From NCBI RefSeq assembly GCF_022605725.1, contig NC_065549.1, forward strand, positions 35,169,690 to 35,233,689: a DNA stretch of 64,000 nucleotides, given 5' to 3'. A program made the position numbers and the translations under genes. Of this stretch, positions 32,770-44,149 are shown piece after piece (the first letter of the stretch is position 1; every line of letters starts with the position of its first letter). A model generated the notes under the pieces. That model searched no databases. It worked only from the letters and a program-made list of their open reading frames with translations, and was not told where the DNA came from. The stretch is from Anthonomus grandis grandis. Lineage: Eukaryota; Arthropoda; Insecta; Coleoptera; Curculionidae.

Positions 32770-34830
32770 TGAAGATAATCGTATCACCAAAGAAATGGAG
32801 AAAAAGTATAAGAAAATGGAAGACCTGGAGAACAAACATGACATTTACAACATATATTAAAGGGTCAGAGAAGTGGCAGGTACATAGTAAAAAAATACAA
32901 ATATGCTAGTAGACACTGAACGCAAAACTATCACTTTACTACAAAACTATTTCTTTATATAGATAATAAAGAAATAGTTATTTAAAATTCCGTACATGTT
33001 TCGGACACAGTGGAGTCCATCATCAGGTGATGAAAGGTTTAAAATTGGTACGGATATACCCAGGGTTTGATTCTATGTCAAAAGCCCTCTATTTGTTATT
33101 GCTTTTTTTAATCTTGTAATTTTTAATTTTATTTATTTACATTTCGTTGTTGACAAGGACCGAACCTTTTATCCCCTGATGATGAATACCACTGTATCTG
33201 AAACATGCAGGGAATTTGAAATAACTAAATGTAGTGGAGGGAGACTGCAGGATTTTCATTTTGCCTTATCTTAGATAAGGTATATTTTAGAAAAGAATCC
33301 TTGGAACATGATTCCAATATATAAATTTACCGTTAATTGATAATAAACTGAATGAATCGAACTTGGCCACGCTAATAAAGATCAAAAATACTTAAGAGTG
33401 AGGTTCCATTTGCAATAAAATCTCGAAAACCTAAAAAAGCCACTTAACCTGACATCTCAATGAAGCTATTACCAATCTTGGTCTAAATGTTAAATGTGGC
33501 CTCCACGACTGGAGACATACCGGAAGATTGACTAAAATCTGTATTCATTCCAATTCCAAAATAACAACAAGTAAAATGATCCAGTAAGTATAAACTAATA
33601 AACCTTATGAGCCACGCTTTGAAGGTCTTTCTCAAAATTATCTACGGGTGGATTAGATCTGAATGTGACGCAGATTTGAATCAAACCCAATTTGGATTTA
33701 GAAAAACTTTGGCAACTAAAGAGATTCTGTTTGCTCTGGACATACTACTATAAAAATGTCGTAAGGAGGTTTTTGTTTCGTTGATTACGAGAAAACCTTT
33801 GATAGAGTACAACATAGAAAGCTTACAGATATCTTAAAGAATGCGAATGTAGACAGCAGGCACATTAGAACTATCGACAATTTACGGAAAAGCTTACAAA
33901 AGAAAGCCAAATTCAACAAGGCGTCAGAGCTACATAATGTCTTGTAATGTCAACTTGTCAACATATATTCAGATAAAATCTACTACTTCAGAACAAGAAA
34001 TGAGGGTACAGATTATTGGAAAATATATAAATATGGTGCGATATACCGATAATACTATCACCTTATAAGAAAAACTAGAACTTGTGCAACATTTACCAAA
34101 CTGTGTGAACGCAGCAGGATAAAAAATGAGGCTCAATTTAAATACCAATAAGACAAAATTTATGGTCTTCATTCGATAACAACTTCCTGGTACTTCACTA
34201 CAGATTTATACGAAAAAAAAGATAGAGTAAGCTAGCTTAAGTGTTTTGAATGAAGAGAAATAAGGTGGAAAATATATACATTCCAAAAAATTTGACTAAT
34301 ATTCTGCAATAATAATTTGGACCTAAAATTACAGCAGAGAATGGTAAAATTCCACATATAGTCAGTGTTGTTGTATGGGGAGCAACACTATATGGTGTAC
34401 TGCATGGGGTGCAGAGATTTGGACAATTAAATCCAGTACAGTTATTCGGTTAGAAACGTTCAAGATGAGGTTACACCGGCTGAATGCTGAGAATACCCTA
34501 TGTAAACCAACGAAATGGTACTAAATAAGGCCGACGCAATACGTATGCTACTTATACTAATATAGTTAAGTGCAGGAAATTTTAATATCTTGAACTGCAA
34601 CTGATCATAATGGGAAGAGTGGAAGGAGTAGGAAGAAAGGAAAAGGATAAATTTTTCTTATCTTTTTAAGATTTCATGGTTGGGGAACATTCGTGAGTCG
34701 ACAGGTATACGCAGGGCAGATGAACTATTCCGATTGGGGTAGAATCGAGAAATATTTGGTTTTAAAAGTTATAACGATTGATATAGATTCAAAAATGTAA
34801 TGGTGTACCACCCACTATTAAATTAAATTA
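32770..34830 (+). pseudogene. RTE-like LINE, interrupted by a foldback
   Basis: The linker reads ENKHDIYNIY, RVREVAGT and NTNMLVDTERKTIT up to about 32930, then stops at the foldback (32973-33230). After it, EVPFAIKSRKPKKAT-like sequence, IPEDWLKSVFIPIPK (33515-33560), LMSHALKVFLKIIYGWIRSE, NQTQFGFRK, a decayed palm region with YTDNTITL in the position of YADD, and LNTNKTKFMVF. The far C-terminus shows ISWLGNIRESTGIRRADELF near 34700. The order and motif types match an RTE-clade ORF2. Stops and shifts are numerous. It is a different lineage from the RTE-like copy at 13750-16010. Confidence 0.82.
32973..33230. repeat. Foldback with hammerhead-ribozyme-like cores
   Basis: Two ~65-bp arms in inverted orientation (32975-33038 and 33163-33227) around a 124-bp spacer. 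Each arm, read in its sense direction, holds CTGATGA, 17 nt, then GAAAC. The plus-strand arm has CTGATGA at 33176-33182 and GAAAC at 33200-33204; the minus-strand arm spans 33026-32998. The 17-nt segments can form stem II with GGAC/GTCC in one arm and ATA/TAT in the other. The plus-strand arm also pairs TCCC (33172-33175) with GGGA (33210-33213) as stem I. The minus arm keeps a two-base-pair stem III ending GTA; the plus arm has GCA there. Hammerhead motifs are known from Penelope-like elements, so this may be an inverted pair of such termini. Confidence 0.6.
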
Positions 34831-34959
34831 AAGCTATCCATTAAATTGACGCTTTTGGATAAATGTTCTATTAATAAAATCTTAAAAACTATTTTTCTTA
34901 TATGTGTCATCAACCTTAAGACGATTTTTTAATTAGAAATATTTAAAACATTTTAATTA

Positions 34960-35500
34960 TAAAAGAAAATTAGCACGGAAAGTTAAATAATAAAAAGATA
35001 GGTGTGTCTGGATACTCTCGAGAAGCAGAACGAGCAAAGATGGTACCTACCGCCACGTATCAGGGCAGAGCAACCAGAACAGCAAGAAAAAAGAGAAGAA
35101 AATACCTCAGAGTTCACGAACTGGAGCGAACAATTAAATTTGTGTAATCAGCTCTATCACTTCAGGTCTTGAAGCAAAAATTCAGCCTCTACGCTAAGGA
35201 AGCTCAAAATGCCTGGGTAATACAGCTTTAACCCGGATCAATATAGTTAAAGATAGTTAGCATGGAGGGTTAAATTATAAATGGAAAATTTTGTCGAAAT
35301 ACTTTGTAAAACAGGTAACAAAAAAAGTAAATGTGGTACTTATCGATAAGTGTTTCTTTTTTCTCGCTACTTTAGAGCAGGGTAATAAGAAAATCAAAGG
35401 AAAAAAGCGAAAAAAAATATCATAGACTGAAGCGAACAACCAATTGGTGTAATCAGATCAAAGGTACTAACTTCTGAAAAAGTGTTTCTTTTTTTTTTGA
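34960..35500. repeat. Two further units of the 25.1-kb satellite
   Basis: Unit starts (TAGCACGG at 34971, TAGCATGG at 35258) are 287 bp apart. Shared landmarks with 25113-25503 include AAAGATGGTACCT, CAGGGCAGAGCAACCAGAA and TTTGTGTAATCAGCTCTATC. Relative to the 342-bp unit, these copies lack roughly 55 bp. Divergence is high. Confidence 0.7.
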
Positions 35501-36059
35501 TTTTATGGTTTTTGTACCCTAAAGAAGCCAAAAAGTAAACAGATGTTTGCAGCCTGTTTAAAGGTAAACCTTTAAACTATATAAGGTTTATTTTGCGCTA
35601 AATATAGAGTAACTTTTTGTGTCTGCATATTGGATAAACTCGAGTCTTTGTAAAATAGCAGCATCTCTTATCGTATTTTCTTCTTATTAAATTTGTTTTA
35701 CTATTTTTGGAATTCAGGGCAATTATGAGAGTTAATAGTATTTTTTCATCAGTTTAAAGTAGCAGTTATCAATTCTTGTATTCACAGATGGTCCTAAAGA
35801 TGTATTGGAGCTAAAAATTCAAATTTGGTATTCGCCTTTTTATCGTAATCCTTTATTTAAACGTTGTTTTTCCCTCCTGTTCTGGAGGTTAGATACCAAA
35901 TAACATAAAGTTTATTGGTATCACTCAAATGGCAAATATACCTGACATCTACTCAGATTGTTTTAATACTAAGGGAGGCTTGGGCTGAGGCATGTAAAGG
36001 CGTTAAATTAAACATAAAGCAAGCATTAGATATTATGCTATAAAATAATTACTAAATAT
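35501..36059. other. No gene recognised
   Basis: AT-rich with no supported frame, repeat or terminus. Confidence 0.4.
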
Positions 36060-36790
36060 GGTATATATTAACACAAGAAATTTAATATAACACTTTCTCC
36101 AAAAACCTGATATGATTAATCTGGATCAAAGATTCCCTGGCCGCTCTGCAATCACTAAAGTCAGAGCTTTTCGTGAGTCTGATTATGGTGAATATCAGAG
36201 AGCTATTGAAGTCAGACTTTAAAACGTTTTTAAAAAGTAGTGCTGTAATTTTTTTCATCGCCAGTATCACAACCAAAACCATTATACGGATTGTCACTGA
36301 CATCGTATCAGAGAAAATTAGATAGATAAAGTCTAATGCTACTGGACTAGATAAAACTTTTCTGCAGATTGTTAAGGTATGCTGTTCTGAGTTCATTCCA
36401 GTTTTAAGATACATTTTCAACTTTTATCATAAAAACAGCACATTTTCTTCGCACTGAAAAAAAGCTGCAGTTTTGCAACTGCCTAAGATTTCTAACACAA
36501 ATGGACTTTCTGATGTGCAACCAAAAATGCTTCTTATCCAATCTATCTTATCTAAGATTTTTAAAAAGCTGATTTGCTAACATATGATCAGTTATTTAAA
36601 TAACAATATTTTGCTTTCAAAGACTCAATTTGTATTTTAACCTAATCTCAATACAGCTTTAGCTCTTCTCGGAGTCTTGAATGAGATGAACTGCCTACGA
36701 TGAAAGTAAAACTAGTACGCTGGTGCTTCTGGATTTCACCAAGGCCTTTGATAAACTACTCTAGACCATAAATAACTTTTTGCGAAACTC
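36060..36790 (+). pseudogene. LINE reverse transcriptase, 5' half of the RT domain
   Basis: Reads SNATGLDKTFLQIVK near 36340, then LRYIFNFYHKNSTFSSH and KKAAVLQLPKISNTNGLSD, SILSKIFKKLIC, ISYLNNNILLSKTQFVF and, after a shift, STLVLLDFTKAFDKLL. These are the first RT blocks of a Jockey/CR1-type ORF2 in order. Homology ends at about 36790, before the GVPQG and FADD blocks. Several in-frame stops. Confidence 0.75.
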
Positions 36791-36949
36791 TAATACTAAG
36801 GATTTCTACCAAAAGCGGTGCATTTTTATGACGATTTCAATCAACAAGGACTTTTGGGCAATTTTTTAAGCTCTTGAAGTAAAATAGAGTGGTTTTCAGA
36901 CTTTATTTTAAGTGCTTTACTTAACGAGGGACAAAACGCCCTTGTAAAA

Positions 36950-39900
36950 AGGTTTTGTGTACTCACAAAAGGCTTTGTGTACTCACCAGTATTGTATGCC
37001 ACATGTATTGCCTATGGAAATAAATGCAATGTGTGCAAAACCATTGGTCATTTTTCTTACATGTGTTTTTGGAACCAACAGCCAGTTAATGCCATCGAGG
37101 ACCATCATTGTGAAAGTGAAAGTGATTCATTGAGTGAACAGATCTGTGTTGGCAAAGTTCAAACTAAAACGTTATTAAATGAGTGGTTGGTGCAATGCAG
37201 ATAGGTGGCAAAAAAACAAAATTAAAATTAGACACTAGATCAATGGCAAATTTGCTTCCTTATTTATTTTTAAAATGCATTAATATTCAAATGTATATGT
37301 TTACCCAAGTAAAATTGATTTGTTTATCTAAGGTGTATTTACCTACATACACAAATGAAAAACTAATGTTATTGGGGAAGTGTATCTAAATTGTAAATAC
37401 AAAGATGTAGAAAATAGGATAAAATTTCATATTGTAATTGAAAAATTATCTGCCATATTAGTTCTGGAATCTGGCATTTTATTTTATCTTATTCAAAGAA
37501 TAAATAACATCGAAAATTCTATAGAAATAATTTTTAAAGAAAATGAAGATGTTTTTGTTTAATGGCTGTTTACCTGAAAAATTTCACATAAATATTGATA
37601 AAAAAATAAAACCGGTAGTCCATGCACCGCGTAAAGTTCCTTTACCTCTAAAAAATAAATATTAAATGACTCTTGACGATATGAAAAATAAAATTATAAT
37701 AAAAAAATTAATAAACCTACTAATTGGGTTAATTCTATGGTTATCGTTAGAAAGCAAGATGGATCTCTAAGAATTTGCCTAGATCCTTAAAACCTTAATT
37801 AAGCGATTAAAAGGGAACATTGTTAGCTATCAACTTTTGAAGAAAGTAGCTGGAACCTTTCGGGGTCGAAATATATTTGTATCTTAGATGCACATATTAG
37901 GTTTTGGCAAATAAAACTGAATGAGGAGTTAACAAGATTGTACGTTTTTAACACCACATTTGGAAGATATAGATTTTTAAGGCTACCATTCGGGTTAAAT
38001 TTGGCAAGTGAAATTTTTCATAAAAAACTTAAAAATATCTTTAATTTAGAAAGAGTCGATATTCTTGTTGATGATATTATTGCTTGTGGGGCTTCAATAA
38101 ATGAACTTAAAGAACAATTGGCAATTCATGTTACTCGAGAAAATAACTTTAGGTTTAATTAAAAAAATGCCAATAGAAATTAAATTTTTAGGACATATTT
38201 TTACATCAAGCGGCATTAAGCCAGATCTATGTAAACTAAGTATTATTATAGAAATGCTAAATCCCACAGATAAAAAATCACTTCAAAGGTTTTTAGGCGT
38301 TGTTAATTAATGTTTTAGATTTATTAAAAATCACCCTTAATTAACAACTTCATTGTGGCAATTATTAAAGAAATCTATATCTTGGCATTGGAACAAAGTA
38401 CATGATATAGCTATCAGCTCTTTAAAAAAATGTCTTACACAGTCGCCTGTTTTATGATATTCTGATGTTAATGAGCCCTGTATTTTGTCTGTTGATGCTT
38501 CGAAAGATTTTATGGGAGGAGTTTTATTACAAAAAAATGCCTGTAGCTTACGCCTAAGTCTCTCTTAATGAAACAGAAAAACGTATGCTCAAATTGAAAA
38601 GAAGCCTTATGCAGTGTTATGGGGATGCGAGCGATTCTCCCATTTTTTTTTGTAAGAAAATATAAATTCAAACAGACTATAATCTGTTTAGCTTCTGATT
38701 TCAATTGGTAAAAAGAATTTAAGTAATTGTCCTATACGTCTTCAGCGTAAGTTAATTCATCTACAAAAGTTTAATTTGAAACTTTTTTATTTACCCCGAA
38801 AAGCATTATTTATTGCAGATGCTCTATCAAGAGCAGTAATTCCTAATTAAGTAAATAATAGTGATATAACGAAACATTTGTCAGCTGAACTTTGCTTGGT
38901 AAAAATATTTGTTAAAATGTCTGACAGTAGATTTTATGAATTACAAAAAAAATTGAAAATATTCTAATTTTAAATAAGGTTATTACATTTTTAAAGAAAG
39001 CTTGGCTCAAAAATATAAAGCAGCTTGATCCACAGTTACAAAATATTTTCAAAATAAAAGATAAACTGTCATTAATGAATGGCATATCATAAGAAAATAA
39101 AATCAAAGTACCCAAATCTCAAAAAACACATATTTAAAAAAATTTGCATTATGCTCACCAAGGTATAGAGCGAACAAAAAACTTCAAGGCAAGAAATTCA
39201 ATATTCTGGTCTAATATGGCAAAAGATGTTGAGGAATTTGTATCTCGATGTTCAACTTTAACTCAAAAATTTAAGAGATCGCAAGGTAAGGAGATCCTAG
39301 TATCGCATGACATTCCAAGTATTCCTTGGACTATTGATTTATTCACAATAAATAACAAAAACTACTTAATTGTAATTGATTATTTTTCAAAATTTTGTGT
39401 AGTATCTGAGTATACTGGAGACACTACATCGAAAAATATTATACTAAAGCTTAAATCTATTTTTACACAATATGAAATACCAAAAATTTTAATAACAGAT
39501 GGCAGTCCTCAGTACAATTTTATGTTATTTAAGTGTGTTACTGAGGAATAGAAGTTTATTCACATTATAAGCAGTCTTAAATATCCTCAATCGAACGCAA
39601 TGCTCAAAGAAGCCATTCAGACAATAAAAAAATATGCAAAAGGCAACAGAGGAAAAAAGGATAAATTTTATCGGTTTTACAATATGTCAATACATTATTT
39701 TGTGATTAAATTTCTCCAGCTCACATTTTTTGCTCAAGAAGACTAAAAGATATTTTGCCTGTTAATAAGTCTTTGGTGAAACCACAGGTCCTTAATCATA
39801 ATAAAATTTATAAATATTTAAAAAAAAAACAAATAAAACAGAAAAAATAACAATTTGTATTTGTGCAATTAGAAGAAAAAAATGGTACCCTGCAACTATT

Positions 39901-40060
39901 ATAAAAAGACCTAGAAATAGGACTTATAAAATAAAAATGTTAAATGGAAACACAATAATTAGAAACAGAAAATTCATACGTAAAAGGATATATAATTCTT
40001 AGTATCCAACGCAGGACAGATATAAACATAAAGATAAGACACTCGCTAATAATTGTAATA
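36950..40060 (+). pseudogene. Ty3/gypsy retrotransposon gag-pol relic
   Basis: Domains appear in canonical order. A nucleocapsid zinc knuckle CNVCKTIGHFSYMC (C-x2-C-x4-H-x4-C) lies at about 37035. The protease has KLKLDTRSMANLLP, where the active-site DTG or DSG is DTR. RT shows FNTTFGRYRFLRLPFGLNLA (37940-38000) and VDILVDDIIA for the catalytic VDD block. RNase H has SVDASKDFMGGVLLQ and, near 38815, LPRKALFIADALSRA. Integrase has YAHQGIERTKNFKARNSIFW, WTIDLF with the first D and ILITDGSPQYN with the second D; the frame then ends before a convincing third residue. The order protease-RT-RNase H-integrase is Ty3/gypsy, and several stops and frameshifts interrupt it. No LTR was identified; the 3' end may lie beyond the DDE transposon inserted at 40157. 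Confidence 0.87.
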
Positions 40061-40156
40061 ATTGTCGTACCGACTTTGTAAATTATACAGTGACCACGAG
40101 ATTACGTAGAAAAATTAAGATTCTTTAAAGACTAAATATATATATATATAGATATA

Positions 40157-42344
40157 CAGTGCTTTCATTTCAAAACGATCCACCCTTGATAACTTCCTTA
40201 AAAAAAAAAAAAAAAAAACACACGTCAAATTAGATATACAGGGGGACGTTTAATTATGTATTTACTAAAGTTCTGTCAATCACCTCCTCATCTCTAGCTA
40301 ACCTCACTTTAATATGTCAAATGGGAACCCCCATCATGTGATACATCATAGTAAGTAGCGTAAAATTCTCTATTCAACGGTACCAAAAAAATGAAATCGG
40401 TATATGTGTAAGCAAATAGTTAGCGAAAATGTCTAGAAATAATGTATATTTTATTTACGCCAAACTTTGGTATGTCAAATGGCTACCCCATGGTGTGATA
40501 CATTATTTTAAAGGGCATTTATTATGCTATCAATGGTTGTAAAAAAAAAATATAATTGATTGACCAAGAAGCAATTAAAGTGTAAATCGGTAGGGTAGAA
40601 AAAAAAATTTAATTAGTTTAACAAATGTATTTTATTAAATGTTCAAAATGCGCGCCGTTATTAGCAAGACAATAAAAAAGCCTATTTTCAAACTCCTTAC
40701 GAACATTGGCAAGGGTCTGCCCGCTAATTTCTCTGCATTCTTGAAATATTCTATTTTTTCAATTCTCAATACTCTCAGGTGGGGTTTTATAAACTTTGCT
40801 TTTTAAGTAGCCCCAAAGAAAAAAGTTTAGTGGGGTTAGGTCCGGAGACCGCGCAGGCCATTCGATTGCACCACGTCTGCCAATCCACTTTTCTCGAAAA
40901 TTTTCATCAAGCCACTCTCGAACTACCAAAGTGTAGTGCGCGGGAGCTCCATCCTGCTGAAAATGTACATTATTTTCGTCCAATAATATAGCACCATGTT
41001 GATCTACTTGATTTTCCATAGATTGGATGATGGAAGGGTATATTGCATTTTCTAAAAGGTTTAAATAAATTTCGCCAGTCAAATTTTCTTCCAAAAAAAT
41101 GGCCCGACTATTTCATTCCCATAAATTCCTGCCCAAACATTAATTTTTTGGGGATATTGGGTATGGCCTTCCCGAAAAACATGCGGATTTTCATTATCCC
41201 AGTATCTACAGTTATGTCTGTTCACCAGGCCATTTAAAAAAAAGGTCGATTCGTCACTGAAGCAAATGTTCTTCAATAAATGGGGATCAAGGGGGCGTCA
41301 ATTCGCTGGCACATCACTTCACAAAATTGAATTCTCCTATCAAAATCATCTTCTCCGAGTTCATGAAGAATATGAATTTTATAAAGAAAGATCATATTTT
41401 TTTTTAAACTTTATTTACGGAACCAGTGGAAATATGTGTTAGTTTTGCGGCCTTTGGTATAGACAAAGTTGGTTCCATAGCAAATTGTCCTAGTACTTCA
41501 ACTTGACATGCTTCATCGACCACTCTATTTTCATATTTTTTCTTATTGCAAATTGATCCCGTCTCTTCAAATTTTCGTATCAATTCTAATACGTATTTAT
41601 GGCTCACGTTTTTATCTTGATACCTTCCATTAAATGCTCTCGCGGTTCTGCGAGCACACCGATCTTGAGCTCCATAAAGGAAAATTATTTCTATTCTTTC
41701 GGCTAGCGTATACACCATTTTATTAACTCACTGTTTTAACTAAAATTGAAAAATTGCACGCGTCAAACTGACAGTTTTAACAATAATAAATGGCCTGCTA
41801 TTTAAACGCCTTAAAAATCTAAGGTATTGCAGTGTTTTTTTGTACCTATTAGGTAGGTTTCGCAAAAAATATAAGTGAAATAAATACACATACAAAGTTA
41901 TAAAACTGCAAAGATTTTTGCAAAAAATTTGAAGACACTCTTTTTTCTCGCAAATAACGGTACACATTCTTTCCTTAAAAAAATAAATAATTTGCTTGAA
42001 CTAAATGTACTGTTTGTTACCACACATTTTAACTTCTAAATTGCTTATATTTTTTTTTGATGATCTATTATAAAAAATGTAAGAATTTTAAAATGATGTA
42101 GGTACCACACTAAAAGTATTCATTTAAAATACCAAAGTTTGGCGTAACTATTTGCTTACACATTTACCGATTTCATTTTTTTTGGTACCGTTGAATAGAG
42201 AATTTTACGCAGCTTACTATAATGTATCACACGATGGGGGTTCTTGTTTGACATATTAAAGTGAGGTTAGCTGAAGGTGAGGAGGTGATTGACAGAACTT
42301 CAGTAAATGCATAATTAAACGTCCCCCTGTATATCTAATTTGAC

Positions 42345-42379
<35 letters not shown>

Positions 42380-42418
42380 AATTTATTAAGGGTGGATCGT
42401 TTTAAAATGAATGCACTG
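40157..42418 (-). mobile_element. 2.26-kb DDE transposon with ~280-bp TIRs
   Basis: The left end CAGTGCTTTCATTTCAAAAC matches the reverse-complemented right end CAGTGCATTCATTTTAAAAC, with TA on both sides (40155-40156, 42419-42420). The arms remain similar for about 280 bp and include a poly(A)/poly(T) tract and an internal TATACAGGGGGACGTTTAAT block mirrored on the other side. One minus-strand transposase pseudogene lies between. This is the best-preserved large DNA transposon of the window. It sits just after the gypsy integrase relic. Confidence 0.92.
40618..41718 (-). pseudogene. DDE transposase with DUF4817-like N-terminus
   Basis: Starts MVYTLAERIEIIFLYGAQDR, a form common at the start of insect DUF4817-type proteins, then HKYVLELIRKFEETGSICNK and LSIPKAAKLTHISTGSVNKV. 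The linker HELGEDDFDRRIQFCEVMC leads to the first catalytic D in ICFSDESTFFLNG, then PQKINVWAGIYGNEIVGPFF, the second D in VHFQQDGAPAHYTLVVREWL, and the third block EWPARSPDLTPLNFFLWG. Here the expected D of TPLD is N (AAC), so the triad is incomplete. The C-terminus is QECREISGQTLANVRKEF and CLANNGAHFEHL. There are about three frameshifts (near 41404, 41283 and 41090) and an in-frame TGA near 40756. Confidence 0.9.
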
Positions 42419-44149
42419 TATATAAAAACCCTCGTACGTTACAAATATACAGATTGTAGATACTTTTTATTTTTCATTCATTCCATGAACAAAATGCCTA
42501 ATCGTTCATATATTGTTATTTCTACAGGAATCACTTCTCGATTGATTAGAATTCACTATAAAATATTGAGGAAACTATTCGATAACTCTCAGTCCAAGTC
42601 CTTCTACAATTGCAAATCACCAAATTGGGTTTACATCAAAGACATTAAGTATACAACGATTTGGTACCAAGGCATTAGAGTATCCCCAATCTTATCAGAG
42701 CCAGGGAGTTTCATTAAAAAAACTATGACCTGCATCTTTCCATGTCTTGTCGTAATAGGAAAAGGTGGGAACGGAGGCGTGATCGGATTCAGATTGCCCT
42801 AGGAGCAATGGATGTTGTAGGGGTTAAAATTGTTTAAGTGAATTTTCTACCCAGTAGATTGATAATTTTAAGCGGACTGCATTTAAAAGTTTAACGGCAA
42901 CGAATAATAATTTATGTAAGTAATTACTATTAAACAAAAAATAAATCAAACGTACCCACAACGTGACTATGTCAAAAACGGTACTCATCCAGTATACTAC
43001 ACGTCTGGATCTTCAGAAGCTTCTGCTCAGCTTGTCAACTTTTAATTATCACATGCGTCTCTGCAATAATTGATTAACAATATAAAATAATGGCCTAATT
43101 AATTAAGGCGGAAAAAAGATAATTCTTTTAGTAGTAGGTACGCAAGCTGCGTAGTGTCACTCACTGCCTTACTCTCTTGTCTCTGACTGTCAAACTATCG
43201 TCCCTCTTCCACCTTCCCACTCCAAAGTCGTACCAATAGAGAGAAACTTTGTGGATAAAGATCGGTTCACGTGAAATTGAATTGAAATGACCTGGCCGTT
43301 AGGTTTTTAATTTCATCCGTCAAATTCAAACATTTACTGTATTGCGGCGTGAACAGTTATGTTAGGAGGTCATAAGACATGAGATGAAGTTGAACAAAAG
43401 TAAAGTAAGAACTAAGTAGTGAAAATGAAGGTAATGTGAACAATAGTCATCAAATAGCGTCATGCCACATCCTGTAAAAGGCATTGTTCATAAACTTCTA
43501 AGGTATATGACCACATATGTCTCCTGTAGTACTGAGAAAATTTAAGAGAAATAAAACATAAATTTCATTATAAAATCGTATATTTTATGAAAGTAATTAA
43601 ATATACAATTCATATAATTAAATTTAAAATGTAGTATAATATTTTTGTATACATTGTGAAATTTTAATTAGTTTTATTATTTATTTTAACATCTAACGAA
43701 CATCAACAAAATCTAATTATTTATAATTCCTTAAAAGCATAGAAACATAATCCTAAAATCTTACAAAAATAATCAAATACTTTATTTAGACTCGTATATC
43801 TTTCAGCTATAAAATTCTCCTGATAACAGTTCTTAAGGATATCGGATGTGCATCGTCTGCGAAACCCTCTGCCTCGTAAAATATTCCCGATATCCCGCGG
43901 ATGCGGGGCCAATCTTGATCCTGGCTTTTGGCTTACCAGAATGGAGCCAGACGTAACAACCTGTGCCAAACCTATTCGATCTCATAAATTTTCCAGTCGA
44001 ACTAAAAATACCTATTTCAGTTGGTTTGGGGTGTTTTTGTGGCCTAACTTTTTTACATTTATGCTATACCTAATGTACTGAATAAAAGAACTTAAAAAAA
44101 AGACTTTTTAAAATTATTTGATATGTGACCACTAAACTGTAGTTATAAA
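42419..44149. other. No gene recognised
   Basis: A 136-codon frame at 42392-42802 starts inside the transposon TIR from a GTG and has no motif I know. At 43848-44081 and in reverse at 43721-43969 a GC-richer patch gives open frames on both strands without family resemblance. A pyrimidine-rich patch lies at 43160-43230. The first part might contain the lost 3' end of the gypsy relic; no LTR could be recognised. Confidence 0.35.

Noticed and set aside
42392..42802. 136-codon open frame on the plus strand
   Set aside because: It begins from a GTG inside the right TIR of the 40157-42418 transposon and shows no motif. Long chance frames are plausible and nothing supports coding.
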